From positions 38,236,066 to 38,300,065 of the forward strand of contig CALNVZ010002974.1 of the NCBI GenBank assembly GCA_940671915.1: a stretch of 64,000 nt of DNA. Direction: 5' to 3'. Shown here piece after piece: positions 13,953 through 26,835 of this stretch. The first letter of the stretch is position 1. Every line of letters starts with the position of its first letter. Source of the DNA: Paracentrotus lividus (lineage: Eukaryota > Echinodermata > Echinoidea > Camarodonta > Echinidae). The position numbers and the translations under genes are program-made. The notes below the pieces were generated by a model. It ran no database searches. It saw nothing but the letters and a program-made list of their open reading frames with translations, and was not told where the DNA came from.

Positions 13953-14028
13953 GCTTCTGTGGCGCAATCTGGTTTAGCGCTGTCTGGCTGTTAACCGAAG
14001 GTCGGTGGTTCAAGCCACTCCAGGAGCG
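13953..14028 (+). tRNA. tRNA-Asn(GTT)-like gene or pseudogene
   Basis: The 76-base sequence closely resembles animal tRNA-Asn: TGGCGCAATC D-arm, an anticodon loop CTGTTAA with GTT anticodon, and TTCAAGC in the T arm. The acceptor stem is fully paired, GCTTCTG (13953-13959) with CAGGAGC (14021-14027), one G-T pair included, although its bases differ from the usual GTCTCTG form. Defects are two extra bases in the D loop, a C-A mismatch in the anticodon stem (TCTGG/CCGAA) and a T arm apparently lacking one C. The A box and B box are preserved. It could be a weakly functional tRNA, a pseudogene or the head of a SINE, although no A-rich tail is obvious. Confidence 0.55.
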
Positions 14029-14979
14029 ACGATTACTTCCATTCTCTTTTATGTCCGAAATAACTTATTTACATGACAAGATGAATACCTCGATCTTTGA
14101 ATATTTTTCAATAAAAAAGTTGTTTGCCATATTCCTATCCTTCAATATTTTTTTTTAAATATTATAATGTAGAAATGGGATATATATTATAATCTCTCTC
14201 TGCCCCTTTCTCTCCCTCTCCACTACCCCCCCCCCTCTCTCTCTTCTCTCTCTCTCTCTCTCTCTCTCCTGCTCTCCTCTCTCGTGATCTCTCTCTCTCT
14301 CTTTCCCTCTCACTCTCTTTCTCTTGTCACGGCAGAACAACTCCGAAATCCACACCTTCGCATTACACGCCCGTCTCTATATTCAATACTTCAGAACAAC
14401 AAATACAATAAACACAAAAACACGTAAACAACTCTCCCCGGCTAAATAAGGTAAACACAATACTTTACATATTATTATTTTTCTTCACTGTGTTGTATAC
14501 ATTATATAAGATAAGATGTGTGTGCCTGGATTTTGTTGTTATATTTACTTTTATTTATTATGTTTTTGTTCTTGTTTGTTAGATTTTCTCTTCCAGAAAT
14601 CCTGATGAAGGCAAAGTAAGCCGAAAGCTTGTTTAAGAATTCAAAGTCCCAAACGTCCAAGCCTGTCCTACGAACTTTTTATTCATAACACACACACACA
14701 TAATAATATATATTATATATATTCCCCCCTCTCTCTCCTCTCTGTTTTGAGCAGAGCCATTCTCAAACACTGCCTACTTCGCCCCCTGTAAGACACCGAA
14801 ACATCAAGTCGCTTTTTCGCTTAATGTTTATTCCGTTGTTTCATACATAGCCGAAATTATTAAATATAAAGAATTACACCATTTTGCCATTTTGGTTAAT
14901 CATAAACATTTTTAAGTAGACCAATAACAAAACTATCGAGAAACCCCATATATGGCCATAGAAACCTGTAGAGAAGTCA

Positions 14980-15015
<36 letters not shown>

Positions 15016-17249
15016 GTAACTTCTCATGAAGACGGTGTATGTTTTTTTAATACTTTATCATGTTTATGGCGAAGAAGACCTAGACATGATGATCAATGAT
15101 AGATCTTCGGTTATCAACCTGAGAAATGGCCTTGCAAGAAGGAACAAACATTTGTCAAATTAACCCCAACTAACTCGAAATCCGTCAATCTTAGAATGCA
15201 ATCATTTGAGAAGTCAGTAAGTTCGTATATTGGTTGCCATAAAAAAAAAAGAGGCACGTATCAGCGACGGGCCCAGAATTTGAAAATAGGAGGGATGCAG
15301 CCTAGAAATTGGGGGAAATGGAGGGAGCATGTAGCCAAGAATGTCATAATTACTATGCTTCCAAAGACAGGGAGCTCACGCTAGTTCATTATTTTATGAA
15401 TGTGATCTGCAAAATTTTCATGGGCGTCAATCGAGGGAACCCGCCAAAATGTCCCCCATGTCTTGACGGGGGTCCACCACCTAAACCCCAAAGTTAGAAG
15501 GAAAAATTTCCTTAATATGGATATTTTGGACAGTGCCCCCATCTCCCCCACCCCTCTAGGAAAAGTGAAACAAAAAGATTTTTTACGCTGATCCCACCAT
15601 CCCCCGCTTATTGCTTGGCAAGTAATTTGATGGTTTGCTTCTCTCTTTTCTTTTTCTTTTTTTTTTTTGAACTGTGCTAGTCCATGACAAACTGAACATT
15701 TAGAAAGGACTATTTACAAAATAAACTGCTATTGTGATTAACGGATTAGGAAATCGACGGTTAAAAAAAAAGGGGGAAACCTTGCCTTCAAAAACGCGCG
15801 CAAAGTAATTTTCATATTACTGCTCGTTAAGAAAAGAATGATTCGGAGTTTATGAGCTATTAGCCCTGTTTAGTCAGTGTAAGTTATACAAAATGATTTA
15901 TATTTATAATTTAGAGAAATGGGAATAAAAGATCAATGGTAAGACTACATTCGAGCATTCTGTTTATGTCGGCAAAGTTATCTTTGAAAGGAAGGATATG
16001 TATAATGAGATGCACATTGAAGGTAATCATCGAGTTTTATTATTTACAGAGTATGGTCACGTTTTATTTTCTTCTAAACATTTCTAAATCAGTCCAACTA
16101 TTACAACCTATCACCATGATCATTATTCGACGGAAAATTAATACAACTTAGATTAAGATAATAATATGCAATGACTTAATTTTCTTCTTGAGGGTGGGCT
16201 CATGGGGGGGGTGTAATGTATGGACCATGGAGAAAAGAGAGATTCTCCAAGATATGGACATAGGCCTAAATAATAAATTAGCTTTCTTTTGTCAGTTACA
16301 ACAAGGAGACCTTTAACAGAACGGTTGACCTTTAAATTCAAGTTTTTCACTTATCATAATTTGTAATCAAACATTTTCTACATTTCAATGTCAATCGAAA
16401 GGTATGCATTTTTTGTCCTTTACCACAGATATGTTGAGGTTTCATCCATTTGGCTCTGTTAATCAGCAGCGCAAGAAAAAACATGAATAAATGTGCAGAG
16501 ATGTGCATCGAATATTACACCTTGATTTTATAACATAGTTCTGTCAAATCATTAGTTATATAGTTAATACATTGTTTACAATATGCCGTTATTGGCATTT
16601 ATATTAAAGAAAAATAAAATAAAAAGAAGAAGAAGAAAAAAAACGAAACAAAACAGAATACAAAATGAGAGAGAGAGAAATAATGAAATGTAGATTAAGC
16701 GAGAGGGAGAGAGGGAAAGAAAAAGATAATGTATATATAGCCTACATGTATTCAAATAATTTGAAAACTCCACAACAATAATGACAACTTTCTTATTGCA
16801 AACATTATATAGTACTCTGTGCTTGGAGCATACAATCCATGGTCATATAATTATAGACAGGAGCAAATTGTACAGGGCTGACGTCTAGTGAATGGTCATC
16901 ATGAATTTTAAGGCCCTGTTAAAAGCCTTGCTATAGAAAAGAAGAAAGAAAGGCATTAAATAAGTAATGAAAAACCAAAGGGACCTTAATGCATTTACAG
17001 TGGAGAAAGATCTGCTGCAATAAAACCGGGGGCGCATTGTGCGGTATTTGGGACAAGGCCGCCCCTCTATTCTTTGGTATTTAGGGAGGACAATGGGGGC
17101 GAATCGGGGGTTCACAAAAGGGCAGGAGGTGTTTAACAGAGAGAAAATACAAAACATTAAAATGTTTGACGCTATCCGATATTTCACAATGCACAAGGGT
17201 TTTTAACCACTATAATAAGAATCCATTCTTCTCTACTTTCTCTTCTTTT

Positions 17250-17281
<32 letters not shown>

Positions 17282-17931
17282 CTCTCTCTCTTCTCTCTAT
17301 ATATATCATATTTTCTCTTTCTCTGACTTCACTTTTTCAGGTATTCCAATAGAGAGCTAGCTGCGAATAAATTCAAGATTGGAAACCATCATCGAAATTC
17401 AAGGCATTTTGTAAATGCAGAGAGCTGAAAATGAAGAGAATAAAAATATTGCGAAACCAGCTTATATGTTTAACTTCAGAAAAATCCAGTAATTCCAAGA
17501 ACCTTCCCAACTCACCATAATTATGCATGAAATTGACAATGTATGCATAGAGATTGTGTTTGCTGAAAGAAACCGAAGCCTTGTAATATGGCAATGCAAT
17601 TTTTTAAATCGAATAAAAAGAATAATATGACACGAGGACTTAAATGAATTTCAAGAAACAACAGCAAACGTTTTAACAGGAAGTGAGTTTAAACTAGAAC
17701 AACATAAGTCTGCCCCCACTTGAATCAATATCACTCTTGTAATTATTATTTCAACCCAGTTTGCGGTTGTAATACGGCCATTTCGTCTGCTCAAGTCATA
17801 TTTCTTACAAGTATTGTACTCAATTATTTTTATTAACAAAATAAGAGAGCACTGTGATTTAAATTACTAGCTTAATGCTCCTTAATATATTAAAAACATT
17901 TTCTTTTTATTTTTTCTTTCTTTTTTAAAAG
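14029..17931. other. Intergenic; CT tracts, no gene recognised
   Basis: This is AT-rich sequence with CT/GA tracts at 14193-14325, 14981-15011 and 17251-17300, a CA tract near 14690, and G/C runs near 15540, 16205 and 17251. The frames of 60-103 codons here show no recognisable domain. A pyrimidine tract plus AG at about 17340 is followed by a short open frame, which I consider too weak to call. Confidence 0.5.
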
Positions 17932-18113
17932 ACTATTCCTAAAGATGTTATAAAATGTGCAACTTGGATGCAAAGAAAGAAAGACACTTTCCAATGTCGT
18001 TGTAGCTATGGTGATATTATTCATGGTGCACGAAAGACAGGTTGGTGTCCGAATAATCCTCAGAAAAAATGTCCCTCTGAAGGAACTGAAAGCCGCAGTC
18101 CTATGGATACAAG
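17932..18113 (+). CDS. Candidate internal exon of an unknown cysteine-rich protein
   Basis: A long pyrimidine tract (17898-17926) ends in an AG at 17930-17931. The frame starting at 17932 is open for 60 codons up to an AAG|GT donor-like site at 18113/18114, and stops (TGA TGA) come immediately beyond the donor. The predicted peptide is cysteine-rich, including TFQCRCSYGDIIHGARKTGW followed by CPNNPQKKCPSEG. I do not recognise the domain. Exon length modulo 3 is 2, so a partner exon would need the matching phase. A longer minus-strand frame (17890-18210) overlaps and has no known domain. Such AG...GT open intervals also arise by chance, so this is a lead only. Confidence 0.22.
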
Positions 18114-21100
18114 GTGATGAAGAGTTCATTCTCTCCAAAACAAGAAAATTAGAAATGTGAACAGAAGTTGCATTATGTAAAACAGTTGATATCATTACAC
18201 AGAATGCCACTTCGCCACCTTTAAAGGTGTTGCTAAATTGTAAAAAGCACCTTACTGAACATGTTAATCAAAATATTAAAGAAGACAGAATTTGTGTTAT
18301 AACTAATAATATAATATTGTTAATTGATTTTCATTTGCGTCAGTCTGATAAAAGTGCACTTTTGCTTACTTAATATAATCCATACATCTCACATTACAGA
18401 TATATTGTCGTCAGTGCCATTCCACGTTTCTAATCGTATTTACTTAACCGATAAGCATTATATGAAAATGATTCGATTTTGGACGTACTTTTCATCTGAG
18501 ACCGAGCTATAGAAGTAATACCATAAACCATTCCCTTTAATCCCCAATCGGTTTATTATCGCCATGGAGAGGCTTGGGCGGCAGGCTACAAAGAAACATT
18601 AACCTGATTCGGACGACAGCCAATCAGAATAATGTAATTAACTCGTTTATAATTCAAACGGTACCCGACAAAATGGCAACAGTACACTCAGCTTTATAAT
18701 GACATATCAATATTATGAAATTGGACGTAGATGACGTGGCAAATGGAAAAGAGTGGTTCAAATTTTATACATATAGCATCCATGTGATTACCGCATCAAA
18801 CAACATTTATCCTGTCATTGATTAAAAGAATAACAACTGAATATGTGCTTAGCATTGTCATAATTATAAATCAATATAACTAAACTATACGTTCTGAACC
18901 TGCGTACTTTGTATATTTTGCGCCATTAAACACTATACTTTGCAAATGTGCCACGAACTATGTCACCTTATACAGTACTACAACCAAGGAAATACTACCA
19001 TTCTTGTATGTTTTTTTTTTTATTATCATCTTTCTCCTTCTTTTCTCTCTTGTACTACCTCCGCATTTCTTTGTTTTGTTTCTTTTTTGCTTTCGGTTTT
19101 TTCTATTTTTTTCGTTTCGCTTCCGTTTTGCTTTGTTTTGTTTTCTTGTTTTATTCTTCTTTCTCGAATTCTGCCCACTTTTGTCTTTATTGTTCTTACC
19201 GTCTTTTTGCTCTTGACTTTGCTACTCTGCCTTTTACTCAGGCATTCGTTCTCTTCAAACCACTAGTTGCGCTGCGTCTGTTTCTTTTTTCTCTGTGATT
19301 TTTCTCTTTACAAAACGCTTACGAAAAACAATTCCTTTCTCCCTTTCAACAAGTATGTTGTTTTAAACTTATTTTAAATTTTTACATTTGTGTAAGATTC
19401 TTAAACAACAGGTGTTGTGTAATGATTTTACACAAGAGTTGGGTGGTTCCTATAGTAAACAGCGGTTGTGTAATGTTTCAAACAAGTTGTGTAGTTTGTT
19501 TTTTTAACAGCTATTTAACAGTGTTTTATGACGGTGAATGTTCATGTGATAGATGTTATAAAACATTTCCAGCATTATAAGAGCGAATGTGGAAATAACT
19601 GCATTAATTCCATTTTCAGCACCTTCTTAAATAGTTGAATCTTATATATTTCTATTGTAAATGTAACTGTGAGTTCCAAAACTCAAAAATTATACATACG
19701 AATTAATATAATTCTCAAACGCAATATCATGAATATACCGTATGCACCCCCTGGTGTATGCAGTATACACATAGTATATATAGGGGAATGGATGGTTCAA
19801 GTATAATCCAACGATCGCTTCTGAGTTTTGGTGAAATTGCTTTCAAAAATATCCCCTCATTTTCCCGCTCGAATCGCTTCCTACCAAGATGCTCTCCTAA
19901 TGGACCCGTATCCATGGCAACACACATTTTAAAGATGACGTTGTGCTATTATGCGATACAGTGCAATCAGATCATAAGACCCCTGTTCACTCGTTAGTAG
20001 TCTTTACATTGTGAACTTCAGAACTTTATTAAAGAGAAGGAATGAAAATTGTAAGAATAGACAATATCTTGGACATTTAGTCATATTTAATCGACCCACA
20101 TGCATCTTTATTTCGGGAAGCATATACTATCGAGTAGCTTATTTTCCAATTTTTGCATTTTTTTTTTAATATTTAGAGCGTTAATCAATGTTAAAAATAA
20201 ACAATTGCAAAACATTCAATTCTTCATGTTCATGAAGTTTTAAAATGATAATAATAATTGTTAAATTTATATAGCGATTCTTACTTATTTGTTTCGAAGC
20301 GCTTGATTGGGATATTCTGAAAAGTTAACCTTTTTTCAAAGAATTGTACGCTATAAAGTAGAACGCATTATTCAAAACATGAAAATAAAACAAAAAAGAT
20401 CTTAGAATGACATCTCAAAGTGGAAATAGGCTATTCATAAACATGTTAAAAGAAAAGATATTAAATATTCAGACATACGAGATGGAAATTGAGTTTGGTC
20501 AAATTTTTCTTTTCACTTATTAATTTTTGAAATATTAATTTTTAAATGTTACTTGATTATTGGTTATTACTAACCGAATCCCAGCCCTACGTTATAATCA
20601 TGATTATACAGCTATTGAAATATCGTTTTCTTACAAATTGCTGACCTTCATAAAATTATTCCAATATACCGTACATGTAAAAACAATCTGTATACATTTC
20701 CGAAGTAAAAGGACGCCATGAAGTCCCCCATAACGAGCATAGGTTATGATATTCATCCAGCTACAAAAATATTGGCATCCTGTTCCTTGATAGGGGAATC
20801 TCTTTTTACAGCATGTTTGATATTCATGAAGAGGCTTTCCTACGAATTATTAAAAAATGATATGAATATGGATGTAGGTTCTTCGTCTGTGGTTTTAAGG
20901 CCACTGTTCGACCAGGATTCTTTCTTTGTATTTAGCCGATAAAGTGCATTACAGACTTGGATTTCATTTCAATCGTGTTGTGATATCCGTCTCCAAGCCA
21001 GATCGATCTTGTACTACTCCTTCATACAAATAACCGAAAAGGATTCCGGATTTCATTTTGTTTAGAATTTGGAATGCTTTGTTAAGAATAAATCAATGCT

Positions 21101-23866
21101 GGAAATTGTATCAAATGATATTGAATTTGCCTGCTAGTACAATAACCGCTAAAATAAAATACAACTTGACTTAGTCTAATTATTATCGAATGATGCAGCA
21201 TTATCTATGTTTTGTATCAATCATAATTATGAACGTGAAATTCAAACGATGTATGATATATGTGGGACCAAAGCGAGTGTACTGAACGCAAAGTCTTTCT
21301 TTTTATTATGAAGAAAAATAAATTACTGGACCTTAACATGCTTAAAGTAGTTAATTACTTGCACCGTATAGCATCATGAATAATGTTTATTGAACCCGAT
21401 TTTTAGAAGCAATGAATAGATATGACTTTGAATGTCAAATTAGTATCGTACATACATTTAAAAAAAATCAACTCCAAAAAATGTATGTGTAATATCATAA
21501 GCCTCTTGTTAAATCGGGTGACATTATTTGTTTGTACTTTTTTGGCATACGTTTTCTTGCTGCCACTGCAATGAACTTTTAAATTGAATGCTTATATTAT
21601 GTTGAATAATGCATGAACAGAATTCCTCTACTTGTGAAAATCAATTTCAAGATTCCAGCCCGATGCATACATCACATCTAATAATCGGTTTATTTGTTAT
21701 ATGAATCACAATCTACACGACACAATTATTGCACCCAATATACACATAATTTGCTGGCTCGCGTGTAACCACATACAGCGTTTGCGAGCTAGCCTTTTGG
21801 CGCGCTGACGGCACGTACAGAACAAACGTTATCCTTTCGCTTCGCTACCCCCGTCTCGAGTAATTTGCCCGTTCGTCGCAAAAATTCACAATGAAATTGC
21901 ATCCCTATTATTAAATGTTCAAATTTATCTGCTAGGGGTAGGGGGCATTCCTTCCATTAGATTGATCAGACAGGCATTGCAGTTGTGTCACTCTGTAGCG
22001 AGATGTCCCGTGCAAATAAAACCACCGGTGACTCACAGATTATTTCACTTTTTTTCTCTCTCAATTTTTCTCCCTCTTTAGAAAAAGCGAGAGATCAGGA
22101 TGGAACAGAATTATAGCCAGCAGTGGTCATTATTTGAAATCTGCTTCTTTTTTTTTCTTTTTTTAAATAACATGTGTAGCTATATTATCATAAAATGTAC
22201 ATGATGACATAAGTGACGAAGTTCATATTTGTATAATTTATATCTCATCTATATTATGTTTAAATAAAATAATTATAATAAAAACCCTACATAAAAATAA
22301 ATCGGTTTTGTCATAATTACCTTTTTGTTTTCTGCTTTTATAATTTAGTTTTCGTATTAAAAAACAGACATAGTCGTATTGTTCGATTTTGTTTTTAATA
22401 TTCTTTTTTTTATAATAAAGGCCTGCGTAAATATTATTTCGAAAAAAAAAGTTATTATACCCTTTTTTCAAACAGGAGAAATAACATATTGCCTTCTTTA
22501 TATATTTTGTATATCCCAATGTTTATCAATTTATTTATGACCCTTAGTAGATAGCTAACCACATGACGACCAAAATAACTTGATCTTTATATTATACTTA
22601 TAAAAACAATTTTACACTTTTTCTTTTTCTTTCTTTTTAAGGCCTAACTTTGTTTTTGTTTTTGTTTTCACTGTCATGTTGGACATCACCCTTAAATACA
22701 GAGAAAATCTATGTCTTTATAAACACACGGCCATATGCATTAGAGCGATGTACTCCTTGGTTGGTTTTCGTTGCACCTTTTTTAATACAACAAATACAAT
22801 TTCACTGGAATTAAACAAAAACAAACAATCATTGGTTCCACCACGAGTTCGTAATGATAGTAATGCATATAAATTGTTCATATAGGAAGAACTAGGGAGC
22901 CCATCTCACAGTCATGATAGTCGATAGTGGGCATAAGTAAGATTGTTTTGCTCTTGAAGTCAGGTCGTACCATCAGATAGAATCAAGAAGAAGCTGATAA
23001 GAGTTGCTTGGTATTTCAAGATAAATTGACTCCTGATGAAAAATGTCCAAGTTCATGAACTCTATCCAATCACGTGCGCAGGTGAGACGGCCACGCAACG
23101 AGCACTTTTTATGTGTGATGAAAAACAGGCATGTCGCTTGTATAGGCCCATATATTGGCTACTGCGTTTCTGGTTGGTCGGTTCGAGCGACCACGTGATC
23201 AAATGGATAATTCCCAGTCTCCAATAACAAAAACAGTAGACATACCAAGATGGTTGAAGTCAAATCAAGCATAAAATCAGGCTTCATTAAGTCCGATAGA
23301 AACACGAGAAATAATAAAAGGAATTCATAATTGATAACGATTTTATGATAATTTCATTGCAGCTAAATGAGTCCAAGTGCGGAGTCCGCGCGAGGAATCC
23401 GGTGTGTAGTCCCGCGTGACTGTAATGGTGTCTGGCGATTGTTGCTGTTTAATTGTGAATGATTCATCCGATAGCATATTAAATGAAAACAATTTCTCCC
23501 CCGGTTTGTAATTCTGTCCGCTGAAAATATCCTGGGTTTGCTTAATCAGCCTAATTAACTATCGACCGGGTTAAATCAATATGGCGACTTGTCCGTGTTT
23601 TGTAAAAAGAGGAAACAAGTCTACTGGTGCCTAATATGTATAGAACTGGTCTTCGTGCGATCGCCTGCCAATATGATGGATTGTGGTGACCAAGGAATGA
23701 GGAATAAAATAAAGACATGATTTTTTTTTAATTGTATTGATATCAACTCATTTATATATTGAAAACAATCCAGTTATTGACTTCTCAGCCTTAATGAATT
23801 TTTATTTAATATATGTAAACTTAATCGGTTGATTGTCTGTTAGAATTGAGTATAAAAAAAAAAAAA
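18114..23866. other. Intergenic or intronic; mostly unique AT-rich sequence
   Basis: No gene is recognised. A strongly T/C-rich stretch lies at 19005-19260; its three overlapping 70-116-codon frames are low-complexity phenylalanine/leucine translations. A retroposon-like tatagcg/gaagcgctt motif pair adjoining an ATT-rich run lies near 20245-20305. A CpG-rich patch lies at 21758-21880. The paired frames at 19727-19997 overlap on opposite strands and show no domain. Confidence 0.5.
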
Positions 23867-23958
23867 NNNNNNNNNNNNNNNNNNNNNNNNNNNNNNNNNN
23901 NNNNNNNNNNNNNNNNNNNNNNNNNNNNNNNNNNNNNNNNNNNNNNNNNNNNNNNNNN
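23867..23958. other. Assembly gap, 92 N
   Basis: A run of N flanked on both sides by poly-A (about 12 bases each side), so the missing sequence is probably low complexity. Confidence 0.99.
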
Positions 23959-25688
23959 AAAAAAAAAAAACATTTATAATTATATGCCCGTTTTTTGCTT
24001 TACCTATAGACTTATTACCTATAATTGCTGGTTCTTAGTGGTTGTCCATGCAAAACAAATTTTTCAGTCATACATGTGTAAATGTTATTGTGAATGAATG
24101 AACTACAAAGCTGTAAAGTGACCATATCCTTGAGTTTCTAAAATAAATTATGTAATAATAGGTTTTACAGGCAACTATCTTCAGTAGACAGCAGTCAACA
24201 CTTGAAACATTGTGAATGTCCGAAAGAGTAACAAACGTTTCCTTCTACAGTTCATATTATATTCGAAATGTGTATATTTTTAATATGTTATAATTCTTGT
24301 CTTTCTTTCTTTTTTTTTTTTTTTTTTTTTGTTTTTTTTTTTTTTGTTTTGTTTTGTGTTTGAAGAAACAACATTATTATGAAATATTTTGTCTCTTTTA
24401 TTTTTTTTTTATTAAATCACTTGGTGATAATAAAGCCTATGTGTTATTTACAAACCAAAGCATGAAAGAGCGTTTTAATCATGTTTGCAATGCTTAAAGC
24501 TGTATCGAAACTTGATTAATATCATATGATAAGCAAATCATTAATACTTCCTTCTTCAAGCAGCAACGACGACATACAAACCGGATATTATACAGCGACT
24601 ATAATCTGCTATTGAGATGTTACGGGCTTAGCAAAGGATGACGGGTATTAGTGAGAGTTTAGGCTTAATCCAGAGATAAAAACAAACGTCGTGTCTCAAA
24701 TCCCAGTTGTTTCTAGCAGTTTGGCAGGTGTTCAAGGCCATGGCAGCCAGTCTGACACATTTATTCCATTTCCTAACCGACAAAACAGGAGAAAAGGAGC
24801 CATTTTCACACCAAGGAATTAAAAAGAAAACAGATGGTAAAGTCATTAACACGCCCAACATCTGAAAGTTATCAATAAATCTCCCGCGTACAACTTCCTT
24901 GGCCGTCGGTAAAAAGAGGCACTTATAAAGTATTTATAAGTCTCTGGTGGATAATACAATGACATTGAGTTAGGAACCCTCAAGTAGAATTTGTATTTGA
25001 AGGTGGGACTATTGCTTTTAAAGGACATATTGATATATCTTGATACCTAGACAAATAAACATGGTTTCTGAATAATTTAGCGACACTTTGATATTCATGT
25101 TAATGTACTTTTTTGTAGCAAGACTACTATCAACCTCCAAATGAGTATCATTGTCCTGATTGTAGATTTGCCTTCTTCTTCTCCTTCAAATTCTGCGTTT
25201 AAACTTTTCATCCTATTTTGTTTTTGCATATCGGCCTTTCTACTTTTATTTCTACATTAACTTAGCTACCAATATGCATAATAAAAATTATATACATGTA
25301 GGTCCAAATGCATATTTAGAAAATGGTTCTTGTTCTTTATACTAGAATGGTTGCATTTCGTCACGAACGTTGGATTCCGAAAACAAAGGGACCATTTTTC
25401 ACATTAGATCGAAGATACAGGTTCTTTAAAATTAAGTTCTTAATATTTTCCATGTCTGTTTTGTTGCATTGTTTTGTTACATTACATCTCCATTTTAATA
25501 CCTTATTTCTCATGGACATTTTGTGAGACTGTAAAAACAATTTCACACCAGTATTCCTGTAGATACATACAAATCAATTTGAATGTCTACCCCCTTTAAG
25601 TTGAAATCCAGCCGACCCTCTATGACCCGTGTCAACCTCAGTACGTGCCTCGCCTTCTTGTCACCTTACTTCATCTGGCTCTTGTGTG
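23959..25688. other. Intergenic; no gene recognised
   Basis: This is AT-rich sequence with a long T-rich run at 24305-24360. The 60-79-codon frames on both strands have no recognisable motif. Confidence 0.5.
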
Positions 25689-26438
25689 AAACCTTAGCTC
25701 CAGTTCGCTCTCTCAACTCCTCCTGGACAAATATATGGGGGGCAGTTCAGAATCTTTGGAAGCTAAGAAAGGTGCTGTTTACGTCTTTTTCATTTCCCGA
25801 TCGGTCGTTTCACAGACAATGAAAAGACCAAACCTTAGCTCCCAGTTCGCGCTCTCTCAACTCCCTGGACAACAAATATATAGGGGTGGGCAGTTCAAAT
25901 CTTCTTTTGGAGCTAGAAGGGTGCAGGATAGTTACCCTCTCTTGAGACCGGTCGTTTTATACAAATGAAAAGACAAACCTTAACAACTAGCTTCCAAGTT
26001 CGCTCTCTTCACTCCCTCCTGGACAAATAGGGGTGCAGTTCAGAATCTTAAATTTGGAGGCTAGAAAGGGTGCTGGTATTACCCCTTTTATATTCCCGAC
26101 TTGGTCGTTTCACAAAATGAAAGAGACCAAAGCCTTAGCTCCAGTTCGGTCTCCTCAACTCCTCCTGGACAATGAAGTGAGTTCAGATAATATTTTGGAG
26201 CTAGGTCCCTAGCGCGGTGCGCAGATAGACTCATATTTTTCTCCTTTCCGAGACGGTCGTTTCAGATACATAATGAAAAGACAAACCTTTAGCTCCAGTT
26301 CGCATCTAATCAAGACTCCTCCTGAATATATATTAGGGTGCAGTTTCAGAATCTTTTGGAGATGGGTGCAGATATTCGGGCCCCCTTTTCAATTCCAGGC
26401 CGATCGTTTAGCCTAAGTTAGAAATTGAAACAGGAGTA
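25689..26438 (+). repeat. Degenerate tandem repeat, 141-154 bp units
   Basis: The phrase aaaccttagctccagttcg recurs with variation at 25689, 25830, 25975, 26129 and 26283, giving spacings of 141, 145, 154 and 154. Other shared unit parts are cctcctggacaaatat, cagttcagaatctt, ttggagctag and cggtcgtttcac...atgaaaagac. There are five units and a decayed last one. Copies differ largely by small insertions and deletions. Two short frames at 25583-25968 simply read through the units. Confidence 0.9.
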
Positions 26439-26746
26439 GGCCTAAGCCTTATATCTTGAAAATTAACGAGGAAAATGGCAAGCACCATTTCATGACCCCT
26501 CCAAATCTTACTTGTTTAAAACCATGTTTTGTCGTTTTTCGAGGGCATACACATTTCATAGCTTAAAGTGAAGAAAAATACTTATTCGCAGCGATGAAGT
26601 GATTAACAAAATGTTCATGTGTAACAGTGGCCTACTTGTCATTGTTGTTCCCCTTGCCTAGATTTTAAGCTGAAACCATAAATTCTGGTGGTGTAGTCGT
26701 CTTCTTGATACCTAACTTGTAAATTTTTTTTTCGTTCTTTATCCAG

Positions 26747-26835
26747 ATATGATCATTTTGAAAGACTTACTGTCCTCCGAACGAATTGAAGAAGGCGCAT
26801 GGAAAGAATTTATGAGAGCAGTCCTGGGTCGATAG
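26747..26835 (+). CDS. Candidate terminal exon, unknown protein
   Basis: A clear pyrimidine tract and CAG acceptor-like site (ttcgttctttatccag, ending 26746) precedes an open frame read in phase with two leading bases. It reads MIILKDLLSSERIEEGAWKE then FMRAVLGR and stops at 26833-26835. The peptide is short, charged and amphipathic, not low complexity. AATAAA occurs near 26898. I see no homologous family. It could belong to a plus-strand gene whose other exons are not recognised, or be chance; such short open intervals are common. Confidence 0.18.

Noticed and set aside
18940-19298. Three overlapping plus-strand frames of 70-116 codons
   Set aside because: They all read the same T/C-rich stretch in three frames, giving low-complexity F/L/S peptides.
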